Below the pieces are notes generated by a model. It saw nothing but the letters and a program-made list of their open reading frames with translations, did not search any database and had not been told where the DNA came from. Positions 53,164-61,651 of a DNA stretch of 64,000 nucleotides are shown here, in pieces. Where the stretch lies: NCBI GenBank assembly GCA_964250925.1, contig CAXUHU010000003.1:27986-91985 (forward strand), read 5' to 3'. Within the stretch, counting starts at the first letter, position 1. Each line of letters begins with the position of its first letter. Origin of the DNA: BOG-908 sp964250925 (GTDB lineage: Bacteria; Pseudomonadota; Alphaproteobacteria; Acetobacterales; Acetobacteraceae). The position numbers and the translations under genes are program-made.

Positions 53164-54537
53164 ATGAACGACGCCGACACCGCCACCGCGCTGCGCGCGC
53201 GCAACGCGCGCCACCACATCCACCCTTTCAGCGACATGGCCTCGCTGAACGCAGAGGGCGTGCGGATCATCACCCATGCCGAAGGCGTGTGGCTTCGCGA
53301 CATCGAAGGCCGGCGCTTCCTGGACGGGTTTTCCGGGCTGTGGAACGTGGCCGTCGGCTACGGACGGCACGAAATCGCCGAAGCCGTGAACGCACAGCTG
53401 CTGCAGCTGCCGTTCTACAACAAGTTCTTCAAATCCACGACCATCCCGGTGATCGAATTGGCCGAGATGCTGGGCGACCTGGCACCCGGCTTCACCCGCA
53501 CCTTCTTCACCAACTCGGGCTCGGAAGCCAACGACACGATCATCCGCATGGTGCGCCACTACTGGCAACTGCGCGGGCAGCCCGCCAAGACGCAGTTCGT
53601 GGCACGGCGCAACGGCTATCATGGCAGCACGGTGGGCGGCGCCAGCCTGGGCGGCATGGATTGGATGCACAAGCAGGGCGGGTTGCCGATCCCCGGCGTG
53701 ATCCACGTGGCGCAGCCCTGGTGGTGGGGCGAGGGCGGCGACATGACCCCGGACGCGTTCGGCCTGTGGGCGGCCGGCGAGGTGGCGCGCGCCATCGACG
53801 CGGTGGGCGCCGAGACCGTAGCCGCCTTCATCGGCGAGCCGGTGCAGGGGGCGGGCGGCGTGATCATGCCACCCGACACGTACTGGCCGGAGGTGGAGCG
53901 CATCTGCCGCGAACGCGACGTGCTGATCGTCAGCGACGAGGTGATCTGCGGCTTCGGCCGGCTGGGCACCTGGTTCGGCAGCCAGCATTACAGCTTTGCG
54001 CCCGACCTGATGACGATCGCCAAGGGCCTCACCTCGGGCTACCTGCCCATGGGTGGCGTGATGGTGGCCGACCACGTGGCCGACGTGCTGGCAGCCGGCG
54101 GCGACTTCTTCCACGGCTACACGACCAGCGGCCACCCCGTCTGCGCGGCCGCAGCGATCGCCAACCTCGGCATTCTGCAGCGCGAGGGGCTGGTCGAGCG
54201 TGTGCGCAACGTGATCGGTCCCTACCTCGCCCAACGCTGGCTGGCGCTGGCCGACCATCCGTTGGTGGGCGAGGCGCGCATGGTCGGGCTGATGGGCGCC
54301 TTGGAACTGACGCCCGACAAGGTTTTGCGCGCACGGTTTCCCAAGAGCGGCGAGGCCGGCACGATCTGCCGCGACGTCGCCTACGGCGCAGGGCTGATCC
54401 TGCGCGCGACCGGCGACTGCATGCTGGCCGCACCCCCCTTCGTGCTGAGCGAGGCAGAAGCCGACATGCTGGTGGAGCGCACGCGCCAGGCGCTGGACGG
54501 CACGCTGGAGGCGATGCGCCGGCGCGGCTGGATGTGA
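53164..54537 (+). CDS. Class III PLP-dependent aminotransferase (omega-amino acid/polyamine type)
   Basis: 457 residues from the ATG at 53164 (MNDADTATAL). PLP residues: 'TNSGSEANDTIIRM' for phosphate, 'SDEVICGFGRLG' for the ring nitrogen, and the Schiff-base Lys in 'TIAKGLTSGYLPMGG'. The pattern is that of omega-amino acid:pyruvate or putrescine/polyamine:pyruvate transaminases (SpuC/Pseudomonas type). The exact amine donor cannot be read from sequence. It stands alone, 46 nt before a lipoprotein gene. Confidence 0.92.
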   Translation: MNDADTATALRARNARHHIHPFSDMASLNAEGVRIITHAEGVWLRDIEGRRFLDGFSGLWNVAVGYGRHEIAEAVNAQLLQLPFYNKFFKSTTIPVIELAEMLGDLAPGFTRTFFTNSGSEANDTIIRMVRHYWQLRGQPAKTQFVARRNGYHGSTVGGASLGGMDWMHKQGGLPIPGVIHVAQPWWWGEGGDMTPDAFGLWAAGEVARAIDAVGAETVAAFIGEPVQGAGGVIMPPDTYWPEVERICRERDVLIVSDEVICGFGRLGTWFGSQHYSFAPDLMTIAKGLTSGYLPMGGVMVADHVADVLAAGGDFFHGYTTSGHPVCAAAAIANLGILQREGLVERVRNVIGPYLAQRWLALADHPLVGEARMVGLMGALELTPDKVLRARFPKSGEAGTICRDVAYGAGLILRATGDCMLAAPPFVLSEAEADMLVERTRQALDGTLEAMRRRGWM

Positions 54538-54583
54538 GAACGAACCTGCTGTAGCGTCGTTCCCAACAGCAGCAGGCGCCACC

Positions 54584-55030
54584 ATGCACAGCACACCCAA
54601 GCGGATGTCCAGGCTGGTGGCACCGGCGCTGGGCCTCGCCTTGTCGGCGTGCCACCCACCGGGCCAGCCCCAAGCGGCGACCGGAACGGCACCCCCGCCG
54701 GCCAGCCCGGCGATCCAGGACGTGCTGAACCTCTACTCCGGGTCGCTGACCGGGCTGGTGGTGGGCGCCGGCCCGGATGGCGGCAATCCGGGCGCGCATC
54801 TGCCCGGCTTGTCGTTCGTGCCCAACTCGGGGCTTCCGCAAACCTACATCTGGGCGTTCACGCCGGATGCCACGATCCTGGATCGCGACTGCCACAAGAT
54901 CACGGTGACCCAGGCGATCAACATCGCCCAGGCGCCGATCGCGAACGCGGCCCGCTTCGAGGCTGGGACGTCCACCCGGGTGCAGCTCTGGGCCAAAAGC
55001 GGTGGCACGCCGCCAGCTTGCGGAACCTGA
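54584..55030 (+). CDS. Predicted lipoprotein of unknown function
   Basis: 148 residues. A signal peptide with lipobox 'LSAC' (Cys23) is followed by a Pro/Ala linker and a domain of about 100 residues ('LNLYSGSLTGLVVGAG', 'TYIWAFTPDATILDRDCHKI'). No family recognised. Cys102 and Cys146 could form a disulfide in the periplasm. It ends 36 nt before the LprI-like gene and may be cotranscribed with it. Confidence 0.65.
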   Translation: MHSTPKRMSRLVAPALGLALSACHPPGQPQAATGTAPPPASPAIQDVLNLYSGSLTGLVVGAGPDGGNPGAHLPGLSFVPNSGLPQTYIWAFTPDATILDRDCHKITVTQAINIAQAPIANAARFEAGTSTRVQLWAKSGGTPPACGT

Positions 55031-55066
55031 CGCCGCTTGACCCCACTTAGATGGCTGGAGAACGCC

Positions 55067-55441
55067 GTGACACGACTGCTTACCGCCTTTGCCTGCCTGA
55101 TCGCAGCACCCGCCCTGGCCGACACCGCCTGCAACCATCCCAACAACGATTTCGACGGCCTGTACTGTCTCAACAAGATCTACCAGCAGGCCGATGCCGA
55201 CCTGAACACGGAGTACGGCAAGCTGCACGCCAAGCTCGACAGCCAGGGGCGGTCGCTGCTGAAGACCGGTCAGCTCACCTGGATCGGCTTGCGCAACGAG
55301 CAGTGCAGCCGAAGCATGGACGGCAACTTCTACGTCAACCTGCAATGCGCCACGCACGTCACCATCGAGCGCACGCAGTTCCTGCAGGACCGTACCCGCG
55401 AGTGCATCAGCGCCGGATGCCTGAACAGCAAGCTGAACTAG
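55067..55441 (+). CDS. LprI-like lysozyme-inhibitor-domain protein (DUF1311)
   Basis: 124 residues from the GTG at 55067 with GGAGA 6 nt upstream. The signal peptide ends at 'APALADTA'. The mature domain has the Cys-rich DUF1311 pattern 'CNHPNNDFDGLYCLNKIYQQ', 'ADADLNTEYGKLHAKL', 'WIGLRNEQCS', 'RTRECISAGC'. LprI of mycobacteria inhibits lysozyme; most bacterial members are untested. 2 nt separate it from the LOV gene. Confidence 0.8.
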   Translation: MTRLLTAFACLIAAPALADTACNHPNNDFDGLYCLNKIYQQADADLNTEYGKLHAKLDSQGRSLLKTGQLTWIGLRNEQCSRSMDGNFYVNLQCATHVTIERTQFLQDRTRECISAGCLNSKLN

Positions 55442-55443
55442 CG

Positions 55444-56031
55444 GTGGCCGAACATACGCTGACACGCGCGCTGACGGCCGCGATCATGCACAGCACCGAG
55501 CCGATGGTGCTGACCGATGCAACATCGCCCGAGCAGCCGATGATCGCGATCAACGCCGCCTTTGGAGCGATGTCCGGCTACCCGGACTCGGAAACGCTGG
55601 GCCGTAACTGCCGCTTCCTGCAGGGACCGGGCACCGACCCGCTCACCCCGGCCCGGATCGGCGCCTGCATTGCCGAGAAGCGCGGCTGCATCGAGTGGGT
55701 GGTGAACTACCGGCGCGACGGCACCATGTTCTGGAACCTGCTGTTCATTTCGCCTGTGTTCGCGCGCGACGGAACGCTGCTGCATTACTTCGGCAACCAG
55801 CGCGACATCACCGAGGGCCCGCCCGCCGCACTGCCGGACTACACGCTCGGCCGCGCAGACATGCCGCCGCAGGGAGAGATGGAGTTCCACGCCTTGCTGC
55901 TCGGCCTGCTCGGCGAGGAGCCTAATGAGGAGGATTCGGCCCGCAGGCTGGAGGACCTGGTGGAAGCCGCCCGCCGGTTCGACCGCGTGACGACGCAGCT
56001 TCGGCCAGTGCCCTGGTCAATGCCGCGCTGA
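55444..56031 (+). CDS. Short LOV-domain blue-light photoreceptor
   Basis: 195 residues from a GTG 2 nt after the LprI-like stop. Residues 15-125 are a LOV domain with the photoactive motif 'GRNCRFLQG' (Cys56) and the flavin-contacting Asn88, Asn98 and Gln119 ('VNYRRDG', 'FWNLL', 'FGNQRDIT'). It forms a flavin-Cys adduct in blue light (established for the family). No kinase, GGDEF or HTH part follows, only about 70 residues with a helical end. It is therefore a short LOV protein whose partner is unknown. Confidence 0.92.
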   Translation: MAEHTLTRALTAAIMHSTEPMVLTDATSPEQPMIAINAAFGAMSGYPDSETLGRNCRFLQGPGTDPLTPARIGACIAEKRGCIEWVVNYRRDGTMFWNLLFISPVFARDGTLLHYFGNQRDITEGPPAALPDYTLGRADMPPQGEMEFHALLLGLLGEEPNEEDSARRLEDLVEAARRFDRVTTQLRPVPWSMPR

Positions 56032-56167
56032 TCCCTGGCCGTGATGAACGGCGGGGTTCTCCGGATACGGCACTATCAGCCCTGCTGGCCCACATGGTCG
56101 CTCACGGCTGGCGCACCCACGCGCCGGTATCTTGGCCTTGCCTGGCGCAAATGGCAGGATGCGGGCC

Positions 56168-56428
56168 ATGGGGGATAGGGTGCTGGACGCGAAAGGCCTG
56201 AACTGCCCGTTGCCCGTGCTGCGCGCCAACCGTGCGTTGCGCGGCCTGGCGCCGGGCGAGCGGCTGCGCGTACTGGCGACCGACCGCGCCTCGGTAAGCG
56301 ACTTCCGCGCTTTCTGCCGGGAGACGGGACACGACCTGCTCGCCTTCAGCGAGGAGGCCGGCGTGTTCAGCTTCACCATCCGCCGCCGTCCGCTGCGGCC
56401 CGAGGAATTGGCGGAGCCGTCGCCGTGA
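56168..56428 (+). CDS. TusA-family sulfurtransferase
   Basis: 86 residues from the ATG at 56168; another ATG lies 9 nt up. 'LDAKGLNCPLPVLRANRAL' has the active CPxP (Cys13), and the fold end 'VLATDRASVSDFRAFCRETG' matches TusA. It carries persulfide sulfur for tRNA thiolation or cofactor synthesis. The stop overlaps the start of the deacetylase-like gene (GTGAGG region), so the two are coupled. Confidence 0.88.
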   Translation: MGDRVLDAKGLNCPLPVLRANRALRGLAPGERLRVLATDRASVSDFRAFCRETGHDLLAFSEEAGVFSFTIRRRPLRPEELAEPSP

Positions 56429-57342
56429 GGCGGGTGGCGCTGATCACCCACCTGGCCTGCCTGACACACGATCCGGGCGGCGGCCATGCCGAGTGCCCGG
56501 ACCGGTTGCGCGCGGTGCTGGGCGCGCTGGAACATCCCGACTTCATCAACCTACTGCGCGAGCAGGCGCCGATGGCCACGCGCGAACAGCTTTGCCTGGC
56601 TCACCCCGCCGCCTACGTAGACGCGATCCTGGCGCTCGACCCGCCGGAGGGCGAAATCCTGGCGCTCGACGCGGACACCTTCGTGGGTCACGGCAGCGTT
56701 GCCGCCGCGCGCCACGCCGCCGGCGGTGCGATCGCCGCTGTGGACGCGGTCATGGAAGGCTGGGCCGATACGGCGTTCGCCGCCGTGCGCCCGCCCGGCC
56801 ACCATGCCGAGGCGCGCCGGGCGATGGGGTTCTGCCTGTTCGGCAGCGTGGCTGTCGCTGCCTACCACGCCCGCGCACGCTGGGGGCTGCGGCGCGTCGC
56901 CGTGGTGGATTTCGACGTGCACCACGGCAACGGCACACAGCATATGTTTCAGGCAGACCCGGACCTGTTCTACGCCAGCAGCCATCAGATGCCGTGCTAC
57001 CCCGGCACCGGGGCGGCAAGCGAGACGGGCGTGGGCAACATCGTCAACCTGCCGCTGCACCCGGGCGACGGCGGCAGCGCGTTTCGGCATGCATGGACAA
57101 GGACTGGGCTGCCGGCGTTGCGCGCGTTCGCGCCCGAGCTGCTGATCGTGTCGGCCGGCTTCGACGCCCATGCGGACGACCCGCTGGCGCAGTTGACGCT
57201 GCAGACGGAAGATTTCGGCTGGATCACCGACGAGTTGATGGCGTCGTGCGGCCGTGTCGTCTCGGTGTTGGAAGGCGGTTACGACTTGCAGGCGCTGGCC
57301 GCTTCCGCCGCGCTGCACGTTCGGCACCTCATCGCCCAGTAA
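56425..57342 (+). CDS. Histone deacetylase-like amidohydrolase
   Basis: 305 residues. 'RPPGHHAEARRAMGFCLFGS' holds the two catalytic His, and 'VVDFDVHHGNGTQHMF' and 'VSAGFDAHADDPL' hold the zinc ligands Asp-His-Asp. A C-terminal 'VLEGGYDLQ' with the Tyr closes the site. Bacterial members deacetylate acetyl-polyamines or acetoin-related proteins; the substrate here is unknown. An aminotransferase of polyamine type lies 1.9 kb upstream, an interesting but unproven link. Confidence 0.92.
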   Translation: MRRVALITHLACLTHDPGGGHAECPDRLRAVLGALEHPDFINLLREQAPMATREQLCLAHPAAYVDAILALDPPEGEILALDADTFVGHGSVAAARHAAGGAIAAVDAVMEGWADTAFAAVRPPGHHAEARRAMGFCLFGSVAVAAYHARARWGLRRVAVVDFDVHHGNGTQHMFQADPDLFYASSHQMPCYPGTGAASETGVGNIVNLPLHPGDGGSAFRHAWTRTGLPALRAFAPELLIVSAGFDAHADDPLAQLTLQTEDFGWITDELMASCGRVVSVLEGGYDLQALAASAALHVRHLIAQ

Positions 57343-57384
57343 GCGCTGCCGCGGCTCGGATTGCGCCTCGCGTTACGAAGGGGA

Positions 57385-58470
57385 TCAAGCCGGCAAGGTC
57401 CTCTCGCCCTCGCCCACCCACTCCCGCCAGAGCAGGATCAGCGCGGCCATGACCGCCGGCCCCAGGAACAGCCCGATCAACCCGAACGCCTCCACGCCGC
57501 CCAGGATTCCCAGGAGCACCCACAGGAAGGGCAGCTTGGTCGACCCGCCGATCAGCACCGGGCGGACGAAATGGTCGGCGATAAAGGTGGTGGCCATGCC
57601 GAGGCAGAACACGCCGATGCCCCAGGCCAGCGAGCCTGTCGCGGCCAGCAGAAGCGAGGCGATGCCGAACACCACGGGGGCGGCGAACGGGACCATGGCG
57701 GCCAGAGCGGTCAGCGCGCCGAACACGGTGGGATGCGGCACGCCGGCAACCGCATAGGCCACGCCCAGCAGCACACCCTCGCCCAGGCCCACCAGCACCA
57801 GCCCATTCACCGTGCCGTGGACGGAGGCGATGATCTGTAGGCCTACCCGTTCGCCGCCGGGCCCAAAGGCGCGCTTGCCGGCGCGGCGCAGCTGCTGGGT
57901 CAGATGGTGGCCCTCGCGGAACAGGAAGAACAGCGTCAGCAAGGTGAACACGAACAGGGTGGAACGGCGTGCGACCTGGCCCGCGATCATCCGGCTGGTG
58001 CTTTCCACGCGGCCATGCGTCGTGCGTTCCAGCAGCGCGCGGGCGCTTCCCGGGTCGGCCAGGTTGTGCTGCCACCAGGTTTCCACCTGTTGCTGGCCGG
58101 CCGGCAGCTTGTGCACCAGGTCCGGCACCGGGATGCCGTTTTCCTGGGCGTTGCGGGCCCAGTCTGCCGCCTGGTGCGCCTCGCGCGCCAGCTGGAACCC
58201 CACCAGCGCCAGCGGCACGATGAACACGAGCGCCACGGCCAGGGTGAACACGCTGGGCCACAGGACACCCCGGCCTTCCCCGAAGCGGTGCACCAAGCGC
58301 CGGTAAGACGGCCATAGCGCGATGGCGAAGATGCTGGCCCAGGCGAGCGCGCTGATGAAGTCGCGCAGCGTGTAGAGGCCGAGCAGGACCAGCAGGAAGG
58401 CGAGGATGCCGAACGCGGTGTGCTGAGCGCGTGTGCCGCCGTCGGGCGGTTCGTAGGGGCTGCTGTCCAT
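57385..58470 (-). CDS. AI-2E (PerM) family transporter
   Basis: 361 residues, with two early helices, a soluble loop of about 110 residues and then five or six helices. 'VHGTVNGLVLVGLGEGVLLG', 'PFAAPVVFGIASLLLAATG' and 'FLWVLLGILGGVEAFGLIGL' are typical of the AI-2E exporter family, which moves small solutes. The name does not imply AI-2 here; the substrate is not known. It converges on the deacetylase-like gene. Confidence 0.88.
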   Translation of the reverse strand: MDSSPYEPPDGGTRAQHTAFGILAFLLVLLGLYTLRDFISALAWASIFAIALWPSYRRLVHRFGEGRGVLWPSVFTLAVALVFIVPLALVGFQLAREAHQAADWARNAQENGIPVPDLVHKLPAGQQQVETWWQHNLADPGSARALLERTTHGRVESTSRMIAGQVARRSTLFVFTLLTLFFLFREGHHLTQQLRRAGKRAFGPGGERVGLQIIASVHGTVNGLVLVGLGEGVLLGVAYAVAGVPHPTVFGALTALAAMVPFAAPVVFGIASLLLAATGSLAWGIGVFCLGMATTFIADHFVRPVLIGGSTKLPFLWVLLGILGGVEAFGLIGLFLGPAVMAALILLWREWVGEGERTLPA

Positions 58471-58591
58471 GGGACCGAGCTTCCCGTGCGGGGGCGGCGT
58501 TTGGCAAGCCGGTCGACGCCGGACTCGGGATGCCGCCCGTTTGGAAACACGCTACAGGCTGCGAGGCAGTCGGCTATCCGATGGAGGAACG

Positions 58592-59536
58592 ATGATCGTG
58601 ACAGTTGGACGTGGCCGGCGTGCGGGCGCCGTTCTGATCGTCGCGGCACTGGTCGCCGTTGCCTGCGACCGGGTGCCTTGGGCCCGTCAGCCTGCCCCGC
58701 CACCGCCGCCAGCGGCCGCACCAATGGCCGCGGCGCCGCCCGAGGCAGCCGCGAAGGCCTGGTTCACGCCGTCGCCCCAGCAGCAGCCGGGGATGCACCT
58801 GGCCTACACGCACGCCGTCGAGTTGCAGGTCGGCGGCGGTGCCCTGCGTGCCCATTTCACCGCCGCACGCGACCGGTGCCTGAACAGCCCGGCCCTGCAC
58901 TGCCTGATGCTGCATGCCTCCATCGCCAGGCCGCAGACCTACGACGGCAGGCCGGCGACCGAGGCGGCCAGCCTTCAGGTCCGCCTGCCGCACGATCAGG
59001 TTACCCCGTTCGCCAGCGCGCTGACCGACGCTCTGCCGGGCGAGAAGGCCGGCCTGGTGCGCGTGCTGAGCCAATCGACCGATGCCGAGGACCTGAGCCG
59101 GCCAGTCGCAGACGTGGCGCAGCGCACGACCCAGCTGTCGGACTACCTGGCAAGCCTGAAGGCGCTGGGTGGCCGGCTGACGATCAGCGTGAGCGACCTC
59201 GTGAAGATCGCCGGGGAGACCGCGCAGGCGCAGTCGCAGATCGAGGCCGCCCAGGCCGAACAGCGTGACTTGTCGCTGCGGGTGGATACCGAGTCGCTGA
59301 ACGTGAGCTTTGCCGAGCCTGCTCCACCCGTCGTGGTCCAGGACCCGATCGATCAGACGTGGTCGCAAGCCACAGACATCCTGCGGACCAACGCTGCCGC
59401 GGTTCTGCAAGTCAGCATCGCGGTGTTGCCCTGGCTTCCGCTGGCGCTGCTTGGGCTGCTGCTGTTGCCGCTGCTTCGCAGGTTGATCTTCGGCCGCCGG
59501 CCGCGCGCGGCGCCGGAGGTGCGAGTGGTTTCTTAA
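58592..59536 (+). CDS. DUF4349-domain lipoprotein
   Basis: 314 residues; the ATG at 58592 has GGAGGA 5 nt upstream. A possible lipobox 'AVAC' (Cys25) follows a hydrophobic start, then a Pro/Ala linker. Residues 65-265 have the DUF4349 features ('HLAYTHAVELQV', 'DLSRPVADVAQRTTQLSDYL', 'AQSQIEAAQAEQRDLSLRVD' as coiled coil). One membrane helix (285-303) and a basic end close the protein. Function unknown; envelope location is clear. Confidence 0.8.
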   Translation: MIVTVGRGRRAGAVLIVAALVAVACDRVPWARQPAPPPPPAAAPMAAAPPEAAAKAWFTPSPQQQPGMHLAYTHAVELQVGGGALRAHFTAARDRCLNSPALHCLMLHASIARPQTYDGRPATEAASLQVRLPHDQVTPFASALTDALPGEKAGLVRVLSQSTDAEDLSRPVADVAQRTTQLSDYLASLKALGGRLTISVSDLVKIAGETAQAQSQIEAAQAEQRDLSLRVDTESLNVSFAEPAPPVVVQDPIDQTWSQATDILRTNAAAVLQVSIAVLPWLPLALLGLLLLPLLRRLIFGRRPRAAPEVRVVS

Positions 59537-59595
59537 CTTGCCCTCGTAACGCCATAATGTGCCATAAGAATTGACCACCATCCGAGAGGTGTCCC

Positions 59596-60402
59596 ATGCG
59601 CATCCAAGCCCGGCTGCTCGCCTTGGCCAGCCTGCTCTGCCTGCCGGTCGCCGCCCATGCCGTAACGCCGCAGGGCCAGCAGGAACTGGTCGATCGCGCC
59701 ACGCTGGCCGCACAGGAGGTGCTGGACGACCGCGAGGGCCACGACGCACGCGCGCTGTTGCCGCAGGCGCGCGCGGTGATGATCTGCCCGCGCGTCTTCC
59801 ATGCCGGCTTCATCTTCGGCGGCGAAGGCGGCGGCTGCGTGCTGCTGGCCCGCGGCGGCCAGGGTACCTGGTCGTCCCCCGCCTTCTACAGCGTGGGCGG
59901 CGGCAGCTTCGGCCTGCAGGCCGGCATCCAGGATGCCGAGGTGATGATGATGATCCTGACCGAAAACGGCCTGCGCTCCGTGATGGACAGCCAGTTCCGC
60001 CTCGGCGGCACCGCGTCGGTCGCGCTCGTCACCATCGGCGGCGGGGTCGAGGGTGCCACGACGACGAATCTGAACGCCGACATCGTGGCGTTCGAACGCA
60101 CGCGCGGCCTGTTCGCCGGAGTCTCGATCCAGGGCAGCGTCATGTCGTCCGACAGCGGCGGCGACCAGGCTTATTACGGCCAGCCGGTTGGGCCGGTCGA
60201 CATCGTCATGGCGATGCGGGTGAACAATCCGGCCGCAGACCCGTTGCGCGCCGTGCTGATGCGGGGCGGCGCGCCGGCGCAGCCCTCGTTGCCGCCGCCG
60301 GTGGCCAATGGCGGCTACTACCAGCAGCAAAGCGAGCCGCCGGTGGGATACGCCGCCCCGCAGGGCGCAATCCAGCAGCAGAACCTGCCGCCGCCGCGAT
60401 AG
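59596..60402 (+). CDS. SYLF (Ysc84-like) lipid-binding domain protein
   Basis: 268 residues. The signal peptide ends at 'PVAAHA'. Residues 40-215 are a SYLF domain: 'LLPQARAVMICPRVFHAGFI', 'GGEGGGCVLLARGGQG', 'SPAFYSVGGGSFGLQAGIQD'. The tail is Gln/Pro/Tyr-rich. SYLF proteins bind phosphoinositides in eukaryotes; bacterial members are secreted envelope proteins without a settled role. Palindromic repeats follow the stop. Confidence 0.9.
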   Translation: MRIQARLLALASLLCLPVAAHAVTPQGQQELVDRATLAAQEVLDDREGHDARALLPQARAVMICPRVFHAGFIFGGEGGGCVLLARGGQGTWSSPAFYSVGGGSFGLQAGIQDAEVMMMILTENGLRSVMDSQFRLGGTASVALVTIGGGVEGATTTNLNADIVAFERTRGLFAGVSIQGSVMSSDSGGDQAYYGQPVGPVDIVMAMRVNNPAADPLRAVLMRGGAPAQPSLPPPVANGGYYQQQSEPPVGYAAPQGAIQQQNLPPPR

Positions 60403-60490
60403 GAGCTCTCCTGGCGACGAGCAGCCTGTTGGGTTTGCGTGGGTGGGTTGGCTACGATGCCGCTTAATGAGCGCCGACCACCGTCGCGGT

Positions 60491-60544
60491 TGGCTTAGAG
60501 CACCATCGCGTCAAGCTGACCTTCAACCGCGACGAACATGCTCG
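60491..60544 (+). repeat. Intergenic repeat, copy C
   Basis: A 54-nt block beginning TGGCTTAGA and ending TTCAACCGCGA-N-GAACATGCTCG. The same block, inverted and about 80 % identical by eye, lies at 61565-61512. The two flank the SDR gene. The pattern, AGAGCA at one end and TGCTC at the other, is like the dispersed palindromic repeats of alphaproteobacteria. Confidence 0.7.
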
Positions 60545-60557
60545 ACGAAATAAGAAA

Positions 60558-60591
60558 CTAGAGCACGACAGCTTCAGCTGCCGTGCTCTAG
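60558..60591 (-). terminator. Strong terminator hairpin at the end of the SDR gene
   Basis: CTAGAGCACG pairs with CGTGCTCTAG and CAGC with GCTG around a TTCA loop; only one mismatch breaks the 15-bp stem. On the minus strand it is followed by TTTCTTATTTCG. The SDR stop codon (60588-60590) lies in the stem, so the last codons of the gene are part of the hairpin. Confidence 0.75.
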
Positions 60592-61460
60592 CGGCTTTCT
60601 ACGCTTGGCAAACGGTTGAAGAAGTCTTGCTCGTAGGCTCTGTCCGGAGCCGACCGAACGGCTTCGTCCAACGCATACGCGTCTGGTCCGACTAGGATGC
60701 GCCATTGGCCATCCCGAACGCCATTGAGGATTATCTCGGCGGCTTGTTCGGGTGTGAGCCCTTTGTCTCGGAAAGCCTCGGCGCGTTGCAGCACCTCCGG
60801 GGGCATCTCCACGCTGTCATCCTGGGCGAACTCCGCGATCGTGTTATGGACTATCGACGTGCCGACGTGGCCAGGCATGACAAGACTGATTGCGACGTGA
60901 GGAGCATGGACACGTAGATCGCCAATGAGAGCCTCGGTGAAGCCCTTCACGGCAAACTTGGCCGCGCTGTAGGCTGTGTGCGCCGTTTCGGGTCCGAGAG
61001 AAGCCCAGAACCCGTTGACTGAACTCACGTTGATAAGGTGCGCTTCCGGCGCGCGCATCAAGCTGGCAAGGAAGACACGTGTGGTGCGATAGACGCCGCC
61101 CCAGCAAACGTCAAAGGTTCGCTCCCACTCCTGTCGTGGACCGGCGACGAAGCTTCCGCCGCCACCAAGCCCGGCGTTGTTGAAAAGTAGATGCACGTGA
61201 TCCGTCTGATGCCGCCTTTCCGTGTCGGTCCGGAACTCTATCATCCGCTTCTCGTCAGCGACGTCGGCCAGGAACGTCGTTACCGTCACGCCATCACGAG
61301 ATTCTGCCAACGCCAGACCACGCGTCTCTTCGAGAGTAGCCTGTCGAACGTCACAGATGGCGACGCTGCAACCCAGCTTGGCGAGTTGGCACGCCAAAGC
61401 GCGGCCTATGCCGCTTCCGCCGCCAGTGACCACAGCGATCTTGCCCCGAAGCTCGCGCAT
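60588..61460 (-). CDS. Short-chain dehydrogenase/reductase
   Basis: 290 residues from the ATG at 61460 behind AAGGAGAACTC. Cofactor site 'VVTGGGSGIGRALACQLAKL', 'LLFNNAGLGGGG', and the catalytic Ser and Tyr-Lys in 'INVSSVNGF' and 'AYSAAKFAVKG'. The Asp in 'AICDVRQ' suggests NAD(H) preference. It lies near a double TetR regulator and a Baeyer-Villiger-type monooxygenase. An alcohol-to-ketone step before oxygenation is a reasonable guess, as in cyclic alcohol breakdown. Confidence 0.92.
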   Translation of the reverse strand: MRELRGKIAVVTGGGSGIGRALACQLAKLGCSVAICDVRQATLEETRGLALAESRDGVTVTTFLADVADEKRMIEFRTDTERRHQTDHVHLLFNNAGLGGGGSFVAGPRQEWERTFDVCWGGVYRTTRVFLASLMRAPEAHLINVSSVNGFWASLGPETAHTAYSAAKFAVKGFTEALIGDLRVHAPHVAISLVMPGHVGTSIVHNTIAEFAQDDSVEMPPEVLQRAEAFRDKGLTPEQAAEIILNGVRDGQWRILVGPDAYALDEAVRSAPDRAYEQDFFNRLPSVESR

Positions 61461-61511
61461 GAGTTCTCCTTTTCGGTTGTGAGTGTCAGTGTAGCTAGAT
61501 CGTTGCAATTG

Positions 61512-61565
61512 CGAGCATGTTCATCGCGGTTGAACGTCGACCGGATGCGATCATGGTCTAAGCCA
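61512..61565 (-). repeat. Intergenic repeat, copy D (inverted relative to copy C)
   Basis: Read on the minus strand it starts TGGCTTAGA and contains TTCAACCGCGATGAACATGC, matching copy C at 60491-60544 over the whole block. It lies between the SDR start and the TetR stop. Confidence 0.7.
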
Positions 61566-61622
61566 GGCGAAAGGTGGTCGGCCAATCGCTTTGCGCCGTC
61601 TTGGGGTGCTTCGCAACGGTTT

Positions 61623-61649
61623 TCTAGACCTTCGTTCAGAGATCTAGAC
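61623..61649. promoter_or_regulatory. Paired TCTAGAC sites upstream of the SDR gene
   Basis: TCTAGAC occurs at 61623-61629 and again at 61643-61649, exactly 20 bp apart (about two helical turns), each containing the palindrome TCTAGA. The position, between the regulator gene and the SDR gene, would suit an operator for the double TetR protein. No proof of binding is visible. Confidence 0.3.
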
Positions 61650-61651
61650 AT

